NCBI GenBank assembly: GCA_903873415.1
Contig: CAIQOK010000176.1
Location: 1-41,086, forward strand
Reading direction: 5' to 3'
DNA: 41,086 nt
Source of the DNA: an uncultured Verrucomicrobiota bacterium
GTDB taxonomy: Bacteria > Verrucomicrobiota > Verrucomicrobiia > Limisphaerales > CAIQOK01
The translations under genes were made by a program, and so were the position numbers. The notes under the pieces are model-generated. The model ran no database searches and had not been told where the DNA came from. It saw only the letters and a program-made list of their open reading frames with translations. Each line of letters starts with the position of its first letter. Position 1 is the first letter of the stretch. Of this stretch, positions 1 through 7,885 are shown piece after piece.

Positions 1-90
1 CTGGTGCGCGATTACGAGACCACGGACTCCAGCGCAGAGGCTTTGGTATATATTGCAATGATACGAATCCAACTCCGCAGACTCGCTTGA
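1..90 (+). CDS. IS5-family transposase, C-terminal end (partial)
   Basis: The frame open from base 1 encodes 29 residues and stops with TGA at 88-90. It begins LVRDYETTDSSAEALVYIAM and ends with a basic RRLA tail. This pattern (R-D-Y/F-E-x-T, then S-A-x-A, a hydrophobic helix and an RRLA end) is the usual C-terminus of IS5-family transposases. Only this tail is present because the window starts inside the gene. No internal stop or frameshift is seen in the visible part, so whether the whole element is active cannot be judged. Confidence 0.75.
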   Translation: MVRDYETTDSSAEALVYIAMIRIQLRRLA

Positions 91-105
91 TTGCTGGACG
101 ATCAT

Positions 106-123
106 GACTTTTCAGACAGGCTC
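106..123. repeat. Candidate right terminal inverted repeat of the IS5-type element
   Basis: The 18 bases gacttttcagacaggctc lie 15 nt after the transposase stop codon. Read from the outside in they give gagcctgtctgaaaagtc, in keeping with the G-rich ends of IS5-family elements. The matching left end is outside the window. Confidence 0.6.
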
Positions 124-185
124 TTAGAGATACAAACACTTTTCACATCATGTTTAACAGAGACAAAAACCCATCCCGGAATTAT

Positions 186-1133
186 ATGATCAAGCGCAGT
201 GACCCCCTGAAGTCGCGCCAGTCGCGCCGCGAATTCGCAAAATTAACCCTCGGCGCACTGGCCTGCAGCGGCCTGGCGCCCCTGCTATCCGGGCGAGCTG
301 AGACGCGGGCCGGGCAGTCGGGGAAACCGGATTCAAAGGTGGCAGGAGTGCAACTAGGCCTGAACGTGCCCTACAGTTTCGGCAAGCCCCAGATGAGCGG
401 CGAGGAGATTCTCCAAAGCTGCGCTCTGTTGGGCATCAGCGCCGTTGAGTTAAGAACGCAGCCGGTGGAGGCCTTTCTGGGGGCTCCCGCCGCGGCAGCG
501 GGCGATCCCGGACCGCTCCGACGCTGGCGGCAGACAGCCTCACTGGAGAGGGTGAAGGAGTTCCGCGCCCATTACGAAGGGGCAGGTGTGAAGATAGAGA
601 TCGTAAAGGTGGACGGGATGTTCACCATGACGGACGGGGAGCTGGACTATGCTTTTGGCCTGGCCAAGGCGCTGGGAGGGCGGGCCATTTCCACCGAGAT
701 TTCGCATGAGAAGGATGCTCTCAAGCGTGTCGGCGGCTTTGCAGACAAGCACCGGTTCATGGTGGGGTATCACGGCCATGCCACCACCACTCCGGAACAC
801 TGGGAGACTGCTTTCTCACTGGCCAACCACAATGGGGCAAACGTGGATCTGGGACATTTCGTTGCGGGCAACAACTGTTCCCCAGTGCCGTTCATTCAAA
901 AGCATCATCAGCGGATCACCCATGTGCACCTGAAGGACCGCAAGTTTCATAACGGACCCAACACGCCCTTTGGCCAAGGGGACACGCCTATAATCGAAGT
1001 ATTGCAGCTGCTCCGGGACAAGAGGTGGGAGATTCAGGCAACGATCGAGTTTGAATACAAGGTTCCCTCAGATTCCGACCGGATGAAGGAGATAGCTCGG
1101 GCCTTGGCTTATTGCCGGAAAGCGCTGACCTGA
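186..1133 (+). CDS. Tat-exported sugar phosphate isomerase/epimerase-like TIM-barrel protein
   Basis: Predicted secreted member of the xylose-isomerase-like TIM barrel superfamily (AP_endonuc_2 type); the substrate is unknown. The N-terminus has a twin-arginine signal, SRREFAKLTLG, followed by a hydrophobic run ending near LSGRAE, so export by the Tat pathway is likely. The barrel begins at VQLGLNVPY. Later strands carry typical acidic and histidine metal-site candidates: YHGH, NVDLGHF, HVHLKD and IEFEY. The start at 186 is preferred because it puts the RR pair about 14-15 residues in and has a weak purine-rich site (cgga) before it; an in-frame ATG at 150 would add 12 residues. The gene begins only about 60 nt downstream of an IS element end, which may influence its transcription. 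Such proteins are numerous in Verrucomicrobiota and Planctomycetota. Confidence 0.85.
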   Translation: MIKRSDPLKSRQSRREFAKLTLGALACSGLAPLLSGRAETRAGQSGKPDSKVAGVQLGLNVPYSFGKPQMSGEEILQSCALLGISAVELRTQPVEAFLGAPAAAAGDPGPLRRWRQTASLERVKEFRAHYEGAGVKIEIVKVDGMFTMTDGELDYAFGLAKALGGRAISTEISHEKDALKRVGGFADKHRFMVGYHGHATTTPEHWETAFSLANHNGANVDLGHFVAGNNCSPVPFIQKHHQRITHVHLKDRKFHNGPNTPFGQGDTPIIEVLQLLRDKRWEIQATIEFEYKVPSDSDRMKEIARALAYCRKALT

Positions 1134-2183
1134 GATGCCGGAGCGGGTGGCGCAGCACGCGGCAAACCCGCAACAAAGCCGCGGGATTCCTTGTGACATC
1201 CGATTAAACCTAAAAACCGCACTTGGGATCAACCGCGGTTCTCCGACCACCCGAAAGTAACTTTGAGATAGAACTGAAGTAACCATGAAGCGCATGGAGT
1301 GCAGGGAGGGGGATGAATGAATTTTGTGACGGCGCAACATCTCTCGCCAATGCCTTGTGGCCGCCGACGTAAAAAGGCACTCCCGAGGGGGGCTAATCGC
1401 AAAGCGCGAAGAGCGAAGATCAAAGGGGAACTCCAGAGCCGGAGGCGCGGCGGGCGAGCCATTCGAAGGGGACATCAGTGATTTTGCGGGCGATCTGGCG
1501 CAGAAAGTCGCCGGGGATGAGGGTTGCTGCGCCCGGGATGGGCGCACTCCGCAAACCAAAACCGTCGCCTTGGGATTCCAACTGCGGCGCAGTTGGCGCC
1601 AACCCCATCCGCAGCTGCTCATAGCGGCCTCTCATTACCTGCCGCCACTCCCCGCTCACCGCCATAGCGCACTGCCACCTGTTCGGGCGTCGCCACGCCC
1701 CGATTCAGGTCCGTCACATGCCCGTGATTTCATCCCCAAGCGTTTCCCAGAACCAGATCCTGCGGGTGATCCCGAGGTGCTTGAGAAAAACGCTCCATGC
1801 GGCCAGACCGCCGCAAGGCGTGTGCACCTCTTTTGTTCGTGTGACCGTGAATTTCCCCGGCAAGGTGACCCCAGGAAATCTCATCCTTTCCTTCGCCCGC
1901 CAATTGAACCGAAGCCGGCGATGCAAAAGCCTTCATCGCCCCGGATTTTATTCACTTATCCAATTCTTGACCACGACTTCAATTGCGGAGATTAGGTTGA
2001 AAACGACCGGCCACCTGAGCGAACACGCCCCGGCAAAATGCGACCGAACCTGGGACGCAGACCGAACAAGTCCCCTGCCCTGCGGCAATCTATCCATAAA
2101 GGCAAGACCGACGGGGACTGTGCCCCCTGACCAAACCCCGCAACGGACCACCTCCCGCAGTAGTTGAATTGGGACAATCGGGT
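1134..2183. other. 1.05-kb region without an intact gene
   Basis: Several open frames exist on both strands but none has a convincing protein pattern; most overlap each other in a GC-rich background. On the minus strand, short stretches between about 1420 and 1926 look like pieces of a decayed transposase, broken by stop codons near 1700-1713. No RNA gene or clear terminator was recognised. Together with the IS end at 1-123 this suggests a site of repeated insertion and decay. Confidence 0.6.
1714..1926 (-). pseudogene. Possible N-terminal remnant of an IS1380-like transposase
   Basis: The minus-strand frame contains FTVTRTKEVHTPCGGLAAW followed by SVFLKHLGI. This recalls the N-terminus of IS1380-like DDE transposases, where a short beta segment precedes a P-x-G-G-L motif and a helical segment. 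It ends at a TGA soon after GDEITGM, far too early for a transposase of about 400 residues. A second minus-strand stretch at 1420-1665 could be from the other end of the same element, but I cannot place it in a family. The assignment is by eye only; a protein database search would confirm or remove it. Confidence 0.3.
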
Positions 2184-3179
2184 TCAGAACTGCGGGGCCG
2201 ACCGCCCTGCCAACTCTTTGGCCAGCCGAATGGCCGCCAGCATCGACGACGCTTCAGCCATCCCCCGCCCCGCTATGTCGTAGGCCGTGCCGTGATCGGG
2301 CGAGGTGCGGATGAACGGCAAGCCCAGGGTCCAGTTAACCCCGTTGTCAAAGGCAGCCAGCTTCAAAGGACCCAAGCCTTGATCGTGGTACATCGCCACC
2401 ACCGCATCGAAATCACCGCGGATTGCCTGATGAAAGACCGTGTCGCCACTCAATGGGCCGATAACGTCCAAGCCCCTTTGCCGGGCGGCGGCAACAGCGG
2501 GTTCGATGATGCGCGGTTCCTCGTCGCCAAACTCCCCCCCCTCGCCGCAATGGGGATTGAGGCCGCAAACGGCGATCCTGGCACGGGGCAGGCCCAGAGC
2601 GTGACAGGCCTGGGCGCTGCGTTCGATGGCCAGGTGGATTTTCTCCGGAGTCAACTTCCGCGGCACGTCACGCAAAGCGATGTGAACGGTGGCTAGGGCC
2701 ACACGCAACCAACGCCCGCGCTCATCCGGCCCGAGCAACATCATCACCGAGCGGTCCGCCCCGGCAAGTTGGGAAAGAAATTCAGTTTGGCCGACAAACG
2801 GGATACCGGCGCGCACGATGGCGTGCTTGTTGACCGGCGCGGTGACGAGCGCGTCCAACTCGCCCCGCAAGCAGAGCCGGGCGCCGTGTTCCAACCAAGC
2901 CACCGCGGCTTGGGCGGCTTCAGGCGCCCCGGCGGCCAAACCAGGAATGAGGGCGGCGGCCTGCGGGTTAAACACGCCAAACCGGCAGGCCGATGCCGGC
3001 CCGGCATACGGCTCGAGCGGCAGACACAACCCAAGCTCCTGATTGAGTCGTCCGACCAGAGCCGGGTCGCCGATGATCAGAAACCGGGTGGGGTCGGATT
3101 GAGGCTGCGCGGCCAGAGCCTTGAGAGTGACTTCCGGCCCGACACCCGTGGGGTCGCCAAGAGAAATGCCAATGATCAT
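2184..3179 (-). CDS. pdxA: 4-hydroxythreonine-4-phosphate dehydrogenase PdxA
   Basis: Catalyses NAD-dependent oxidation of 4-phosphohydroxy-L-threonine in the DXP-dependent pathway to pyridoxal phosphate; cytosolic. The chosen start gives 331 residues, the normal family length, beginning MIIGISLGDPTGVGPE. Further family motifs are TAPVNKHAI, GQTEFLSQL, LNPHCGEGGEFGDEE, PLSGDTVFHQA and the C-terminal MYHDQGLGPLK and TSPDHGTAYDIAG. The conserved histidines of the last two motifs and of NPHCGEGG are metal/substrate ligands in known PdxA enzymes. The frame is open further upstream to 3299, but those 40 residues are not family-like and overlap the preceding gene. The stop of the lipid-kinase gene lies only 37 nt upstream on the same strand, so the two are probably co-transcribed. 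Confidence 0.95.
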   Translation of the reverse strand: MIIGISLGDPTGVGPEVTLKALAAQPQSDPTRFLIIGDPALVGRLNQELGLCLPLEPYAGPASACRFGVFNPQAAALIPGLAAGAPEAAQAAVAWLEHGARLCLRGELDALVTAPVNKHAIVRAGIPFVGQTEFLSQLAGADRSVMMLLGPDERGRWLRVALATVHIALRDVPRKLTPEKIHLAIERSAQACHALGLPRARIAVCGLNPHCGEGGEFGDEEPRIIEPAVAAARQRGLDVIGPLSGDTVFHQAIRGDFDAVVAMYHDQGLGPLKLAAFDNGVNWTLGLPFIRTSPDHGTAYDIAGRGMAEASSMLAAIRLAKELAGRSAPQF

Positions 3180-3216
3180 AGACAGATTTTTATATGCCGA
3201 CAAACCGAAGGCCCGG

Positions 3217-4107
3217 CTAGGGAACCGCGACGCGCAGGGCGGCGCGTTGAACAGAAAACCTGACCGGTAGCTCGCCGATGAGTTCGCCGTCAATTTCAAA
3301 GGCCGCGCGGGTCTGACTGGTCAGGGTGAACGAGGCGGCTTGAAAATGCCGGGCAAGACCGGGGGGCAGGGAGCGCCGCAGGAGCAGCCGGGGTCCCACC
3401 CGCAAGAGGGTCTGCCAGTCGACCTTGGGAAACACGGTTATGTCCAGCCGGCCATCCGAAGATTGCGCGCCGGGAAACAATTGGAACGCCCCGCCATAAA
3501 AGCGTCCGTTGCCGACCAGCGCCAGTTCCCCGAGGGCTGAATGTGCGCCGTCGGAAAAAGTGATTTGAGATCGGGGCCGAGCCATGGCCCGCAGTCCAGC
3601 CAACACATAAGCCAGCGGGCCGACCCTTTTTTTGTGCTGCCAGTTTACCAATTGAATGGCTTGGGCATCCAACCCGGCACCGGCCAACTGGGCGAAATAC
3701 CGCCGCAGGATCCGGCCTTGATCGGAAAATTCGACGCATGGCAGGTCGATGAATTTTTCGCGGCCCTTGCGGATGACCTGCCAAGCGGCGTCCACGCGGA
3801 TGGGCAGGCCCAATTCACGGGCGAAAACATTGACCGTGCCCAATGGCAGCAACCCGAGCCGGGACCGCAGAAATCCGCCGGGAACATCGCCCATACCGTT
3901 GAGCACCTCGTTAAGAGTGCCGTCGCCGCCTGCGGCCACAATGGTGCCGAATCCCTCGCGCACCGCCTCCGCCGCAAGACGGCGCGCGTCACCAGGCCCA
4001 AGGGTTTGGCGCAGCGCACCATGGCCATCCATTCGCCCGAGATACGTATGCAGATGCCGGGCTTTGTCGCCCCGGGCGGCGGGGTTAAAGATGACGCAGA
4101 TGCGCAC
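3217..4107 (-). CDS. Diacylglycerol kinase-type lipid kinase (DAGK catalytic family)
   Basis: Predicted YegS/BmrU-type lipid kinase that phosphorylates a diacylglycerol-like lipid at the membrane. N-terminal DAGK catalytic domain: NPAARG near residue 8, the nucleotide-binding loop VAAGGDGTLNEVLNG near 60-75, and LGLLPLGTVNVFARELG, equivalent to the usual PLGTxNDFAR. The C-terminal part has the beta-rich fold with LVGNGRFYGGAFQLFPGAQ and DGRLDITVF. A GTG at 4107 is chosen as start because it begins VRICVIFNPAARG as in relatives and gives 296 residues. The open frame extends to 4254, but that would overlap the start of the divergent lspA. Which lipid is used, and whether it acts in phospholipid turnover or elsewhere, cannot be told from the sequence. 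Confidence 0.88.
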   Translation of the reverse strand: MRICVIFNPAARGDKARHLHTYLGRMDGHGALRQTLGPGDARRLAAEAVREGFGTIVAAGGDGTLNEVLNGMGDVPGGFLRSRLGLLPLGTVNVFARELGLPIRVDAAWQVIRKGREKFIDLPCVEFSDQGRILRRYFAQLAGAGLDAQAIQLVNWQHKKRVGPLAYVLAGLRAMARPRSQITFSDGAHSALGELALVGNGRFYGGAFQLFPGAQSSDGRLDITVFPKVDWQTLLRVGPRLLLRRSLPPGLARHFQAASFTLTSQTRAAFEIDGELIGELPVRFSVQRAALRVAVP

Positions 4108-4239
4108 GCCCCATCTTTTGGGCGGTTTTGCGGCGGGAGTCGAGGAGAAAGACCGGTTTTTCGGCGCGGCCGCCTGTGCGGCGGGGTCGGGAAAAGTTTG
4201 TGTTCCGCCACAAAACCCGGTTAAATCAGGTCGCACTTG

Positions 4240-4767
4240 ATGAATTCGACCCAATCAGCTCAAGCCAAACCCAACCTGCGCATCGCGATCATCGCACTGG
4301 GAGTGCTGACACTGGACCAGACCACCAAGGCTCTGGTTTTGCGCTTTCTCGGGTTTACCGAAGAACATGTGGTTGTTTCTGGTTTGTTCAAATTTGTGCA
4401 CTGGCAAAACACCGGTGCGGCTTGGAGCCTTTTTCGGGGCAATAACGGCTGGCTGGCCGTTGTCGCCGCAGTGGCCTTGGTCATTCTTTACCTGAGCCGT
4501 CACCATTTCGAGTCCCGGTCAATGCTGGGACAGGTGGCCTTCGGCTTGGTCTTTGGCGGGATTACTGGAAATCTCATCGACCGGATGTTTCGCAAGCACG
4601 TGATCGATTTCCTCTACTTTTTCATCCAAGGCGGCACCGGGGAGATTGGATTTCCAGCCTTCAATGTGGCGGACAGCGCCATCTGCACCGGGGTGGGGCT
4701 GGTGTTTCTGGTGACCTGGCAGGCCGAACGAAAAGCCCGGGCGACACCCCAGCGCGGAACAAAATGA
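4240..4767 (+). CDS. lspA: Lipoprotein signal peptidase (signal peptidase II)
   Basis: Inner-membrane aspartic protease that removes the signal peptide from prolipoproteins after diacylglyceryl addition. At 175 residues it is family length, with four hydrophobic segments. Diagnostic motifs are LDQTTK near residue 27, NTGAAWSLF, GGITGNLIDRMF with the first catalytic aspartate, and FPAFNVADS with the second. The ATG at 4240 is preferred; a TTG directly before it is also in frame. It begins a plus-strand run with the pseudouridine synthase 31 nt downstream. Substrates encoded in this window are likely to include the lipoproteins at 9330-9737 and 25568-26212. Confidence 0.95.
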   Translation: MNSTQSAQAKPNLRIAIIALGVLTLDQTTKALVLRFLGFTEEHVVVSGLFKFVHWQNTGAAWSLFRGNNGWLAVVAAVALVILYLSRHHFESRSMLGQVAFGLVFGGITGNLIDRMFRKHVIDFLYFFIQGGTGEIGFPAFNVADSAICTGVGLVFLVTWQAERKARATPQRGTK

Positions 4768-4798
4768 AGATCCATTCCACCCACTGCGAAGCGCTCCG

Positions 4799-5737
4799 AT
4801 GAACTCCCGCAGTGACACCCTGACAATAACGGGAAGCCGGCCAGCCGAGCGGTTGGACGCCTTTCTTCGCATGGAGTTCCCAGCTGTCTCCCGCAGCGCA
4901 ATCCAACGCATGATCGAGGAAGGCCACATCCGGGTCGATGGGCGCAAGGTCAAACCCATGCATAGCCCCCGGGCCGGCGAGGTGGTGGATGTCCACTGGC
5001 CGGAGGCCAAACCCGCGGAGGCTCAGCCGGAGGAAATCCCCTTGGACATCCTGTTCGAGGATGCTGACCTGCTGGTGGTCAACAAGCCGGCCGGACTGGT
5101 GGTGCATCCGGCCGCCGGACATGAGGAGCACACGCTTGTCAACGCCCTGCTCCATCATTGCGGCGGCAGCCTCAGCGGTATCGGCGGCGTGGCCCGGCCG
5201 GGAATCGTCCACCGGCTCGACAAGGAGACGAGCGGCTGTTTGGTCGCGGCCAAGAACGACACCACGCATCTGTCGCTTTCGGAACAGTTCGCCAGCCGGC
5301 AGGTGGGGAAAGTCTATTATGCCTTGGCCTGCGGCGAAATGCCGCGCGAGCAAGGGGAAATCCGGGCATCCATCGCGCGCCACACCTCGCACCGCAAACG
5401 CATGGCGGTGGATGACGACCGGGGGCGCGAGGCGCGGACCACTTATCGGGTAAGCGAGCGGCTGCGTTGCAGCACTCTCGCGGAGGTTGTCATCCATACC
5501 GGCCGGACCCATCAGATCCGGGTCCATTTTCAATTTCTGGGCTATCCGCTGGTGGGCGACGCCACCTATGGTGAGCGTCAGAACCAGCGCTGGCGGGAAG
5601 AGGTTGGTTTTGCCGCCCCGCGGGTGATGCTGCACGCCTTCCAGCTTTCTTTCATCCATCCCGTCACGGGAAAGAAAGTTTCCCTCGAAGCCCCCCGCCC
5701 TGCGGATTTTGAGGCTGTGCTCACCGCTTTGCGCTAA
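4799..5737 (+). CDS. rluD: 23S rRNA pseudouridine synthase, RluD family
   Basis: Isomerises uridine to pseudouridine in 23S rRNA. An N-terminal S4-like RNA-binding domain (about residues 15-75, with RLDAFLRMEFPAVSRSAIQ) is followed by the RluA/RluC/RluD catalytic domain. Motif II is HRLDKETSG, with the catalytic aspartate near residue 140; other conserved parts are VVNKPAGLVVHPAAGH, TGRTHQIRVH, GYPLVGDATYG and LHAFQLSFIHP. The 312-residue length fits RluD. Placement directly after lspA is a frequent gene order in bacteria, which supports RluD rather than RluC; the exact target uridines cannot be read from sequence. Confidence 0.93.
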   Translation: MNSRSDTLTITGSRPAERLDAFLRMEFPAVSRSAIQRMIEEGHIRVDGRKVKPMHSPRAGEVVDVHWPEAKPAEAQPEEIPLDILFEDADLLVVNKPAGLVVHPAAGHEEHTLVNALLHHCGGSLSGIGGVARPGIVHRLDKETSGCLVAAKNDTTHLSLSEQFASRQVGKVYYALACGEMPREQGEIRASIARHTSHRKRMAVDDDRGREARTTYRVSERLRCSTLAEVVIHTGRTHQIRVHFQFLGYPLVGDATYGERQNQRWREEVGFAAPRVMLHAFQLSFIHPVTGKKVSLEAPRPADFEAVLTALR

Positions 5738-5782
5738 AAACACGGGGCCGCTGTTTGCAATCCCCCAGCCAATCGCCTATCA

Positions 5783-6481
5783 ATGGGTTGCTCTATGCCC
5801 ACAAACGGCGCCATCGTCCAAATCCGCAACCTGTCCAAGATTTATGCCCAGGGCGAAATCCAAGTCACAGCGCTCGACAATGTTTCCCTGGACATTGGGG
5901 CATGTGAATTTCTCACCCTGATGGGGCCCTCGGGCTCCGGAAAATCGACCCTGCTGCATATCATCGCCGGGATCGACCGTCCCACGAGCGGCGAGTGCCG
6001 CGTTCAAAACATTGATGTGACCCGGCTCAATGAATCGCGGCTGGCGGACTGGCGCAACCAAAATGTCGGGTTCGTGTTTCAGACCTTCAATTTGATTCCG
6101 GTTCTGACGGCATTTGAAAACGTGGAACTGCCGCTGCTGCTCACACAGCTCTCGCGCAAAGAGCGCCGGCAGCAGGTGGAGACGGCCTTGGATCTGGTGG
6201 GGTTGGCCGACCGGGCGCGGCACCTGCCCCGCCAACTCTCAGGTGGACAGGAGCAGCGCGTGGCCATCGCCCGGGCCTTGGTGACCGATCCAACTCTGGT
6301 GGTGGCCGACGAGCCGACAGGCAATCTCGACTCCCACTCCGCCCAGGAAGTGCTCGGAGTGCTGAAGTCGCTCAGCTCCGACGCGGGCAAAACCGTCATC
6401 ATGGTCACCCACGATCCGAAGGCGGCGGCCTTTGGAACACGGACGATTCATTTGGAAAAGGGCGAGCTGATCAAGGACTGA
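5783..6481 (+). CDS. ABC transporter ATP-binding protein, LolD/MacB type
   Basis: Cytoplasmic ATPase of an ABC transporter. Walker [12 protein letters not shown] (about residues 50-60), Q-loop [13 protein letters not shown], signature [15 protein letters not shown], Walker [13 protein letters not shown] and switch histidine MVTHDP are all intact. The 232-residue length and the NLIP and EPTGNLDS sequences place it in the LolD/MacB/FtsE-like group that works with FtsX-type permeases. Two such permeases follow at once, so the three genes form one transporter. An alternative ATG lies four codons downstream at 5795; neither start has a strong ribosome-binding site. The cargo is unknown. Confidence 0.92.
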   Translation: MGCSMPTNGAIVQIRNLSKIYAQGEIQVTALDNVSLDIGACEFLTLMGPSGSGKSTLLHIIAGIDRPTSGECRVQNIDVTRLNESRLADWRNQNVGFVFQTFNLIPVLTAFENVELPLLLTQLSRKERRQQVETALDLVGLADRARHLPRQLSGGQEQRVAIARALVTDPTLVVADEPTGNLDSHSAQEVLGVLKSLSSDAGKTVIMVTHDPKAAAFGTRTIHLEKGELIKD

Positions 6482-6583
6482 AATGGAGGCAGAACCTGCA
6501 ATTGCGAATTCCCGGTTGGAGTTTGAGCGGAACAGTTTTCCCGGAATTGGCAGGCTGGAATCGGGCTTTTGCCCCGCGTCACC

Positions 6584-7882
6584 ATGAGTATTGGCTCCTT
6601 CATCCTCAAGAACGCCCTGCGCAACCGGCGCCGAGCACTACTGTCCATCTTGAGCGTCTCGGTCAGCCTTTTCCTGCTGGTCTCGCTGCTAGTCACCCTG
6701 CGGGAGCTCACACTTCCGCCGGAAGACATGGGCGCGGCCCTGAGGGTCGCGGTGCGGAGCAAGCTTTCCATTGCCAATCTGCTGCCCGCCCGTCAACTTA
6801 ACCGCATCCAGAGCATTCCCGGCGTCTCCGCCGTCACCCCCTTCACTTGGTTTGGGGGGAAATACAAGAACGAGGAGAACATGACCTTCGCCCAATTCGC
6901 CATGGATGCGAAAAAGCTCCGGGCCGTGTTCGGCGAAGCCAAGATGTCCGAGCCGGAATATAAGGCGTTCGAATCGACACGAGATGCCTGCATCATTGGC
7001 CGGGTCACAGCGGACAAATACCAGTTCAAACGCGGGGACAGGCTCAGCTTGGAGAGCAGCATCTATCCGGTGACGTTGGATTTCACCATTGCCGGCATCT
7101 ATGAGGGGACGGTGGACGACCGGAACATGCTTTTCCACCAGGAATATTTGGACGAAGCCAGCGGCAACCCCGGCTGGGTCGGAATGTGGTGGCTGAGGGT
7201 GGCTTCCCCGGACGACATGCCGCGGGTCATCACGGCGATCAACACAGCCTTTGCGAACACCTCGGCGGAGGTTCGGGCGGAGAGCGAGCGGGCCTTCCAG
7301 CTGGGTTTTCTCTCGATGCTCGGCAATGTGCGTGTGCTCATCGGCTCGATCTCGGCGGTGGTGGTATTCACGCTGGTGCTGGTGTCCGCGAGCACGATGA
7401 GCATGGCGATCCGTGAGCGGTTTCGCGAACTGGCCATCCTCAAGGCCCTGGGCTTCCGGCGTCGCGAACTGTTTGTTTTCATTCTGGCTGAAAGCGTGGG
7501 GCTTTGTCTGGCGGGGCTGGTGGTTGGGGCGGGCGGGGCATGGCTTCTCTTCACGCACGGCTATGGCGCAGGATTGGCCCTGCTGTCAGGGGCGGGAGTT
7601 GCGCTCGGAGTTGCCCTCTGGAACCTGTTCCAAAAGAGATTTTCCCAGGCCGCCATGAACCTGCCCGTGTCCGGACTTCTAGCCAGTCTGGGAATCTGGG
7701 CGTGCCGGCATCCGAACATTTCAAAAATGACGAACGGCTTTTTCATCACCTTCGAGGTCACGCCGAAAATCTTGGGATTGGCGGCGCTGGTGGCAACCGG
7801 ACTGGGCATTGTGGCCAGCATCGCCCCGGCCATTGCCGCGGCCCGCATGAGCGTGGTCAGCGGTTTGAAAACACTGGATTGA
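6584..7882 (+). CDS. FtsX-like ABC transporter permease (first of a pair)
   Basis: Inner-membrane permease of 432 residues. The first membrane helix (about residues 20-40) follows a basic KNALRNRRRALLS stretch and is followed by a large periplasmic MacB_PCD-like domain up to about residue 240. The FtsX core begins near TLVLVSASTMSMAIRERFRELAILKALGFRRRELF and contains the ERxREhAILKALG motif of this family. The last helix ends with PAIAAARMSVVSGLKTLD, the usual coupling end. Extra hydrophobic and amphipathic sequence between the middle helices makes it longer than LolC/LolE types. A TTG five codons upstream is also in frame, but ATG at 6584 is more likely. It is separated by 3 nt from the next permease. 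Confidence 0.88.
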   Translation: MSIGSFILKNALRNRRRALLSILSVSVSLFLLVSLLVTLRELTLPPEDMGAALRVAVRSKLSIANLLPARQLNRIQSIPGVSAVTPFTWFGGKYKNEENMTFAQFAMDAKKLRAVFGEAKMSEPEYKAFESTRDACIIGRVTADKYQFKRGDRLSLESSIYPVTLDFTIAGIYEGTVDDRNMLFHQEYLDEASGNPGWVGMWWLRVASPDDMPRVITAINTAFANTSAEVRAESERAFQLGFLSMLGNVRVLIGSISAVVVFTLVLVSASTMSMAIRERFRELAILKALGFRRRELFVFILAESVGLCLAGLVVGAGGAWLLFTHGYGAGLALLSGAGVALGVALWNLFQKRFSQAAMNLPVSGLLASLGIWACRHPNISKMTNGFFITFEVTPKILGLAALVATGLGIVASIAPAIAAARMSVVSGLKTLD

Positions 7883-7885
7883 AGC

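Larger units (their letters stand above)
1..123 (+). mobile_element. Right end of an IS5-family insertion sequence
   Basis: The segment holds the last codons of a DDE transposase followed by a short non-coding stretch and a likely terminal inverted repeat. The end sequence, read outward-in on the minus strand, begins gagcctgtctgaaaagtc, which resembles ends I recall for IS5-family (IS427-like) elements. The trinucleotide tta just outside could be part of the target duplication. The left part of the element lies outside the window, so the two ends cannot be compared. Family assignment is from the protein tail and the end motif. Confidence 0.7.

Noticed and set aside
1357-1995. 212-codon plus-strand frame in the gene-poor region
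   Set aside because: Composition is Pro/Arg/Ser-rich, no domain pattern, no ribosome-binding site, and it overlaps other equally open frames.
4661-5743. 360-codon minus-strand frame over the RluD-family gene
   Set aside because: Same reason: the sense strand encodes a full pseudouridine synthase; the antisense sequence shows no fold pattern.
6689-7558. 289-codon minus-strand frame over the first ABC permease
   Set aside because: Antisense to a well-supported FtsX-like permease and rich in His/Arg/Pro without pattern.
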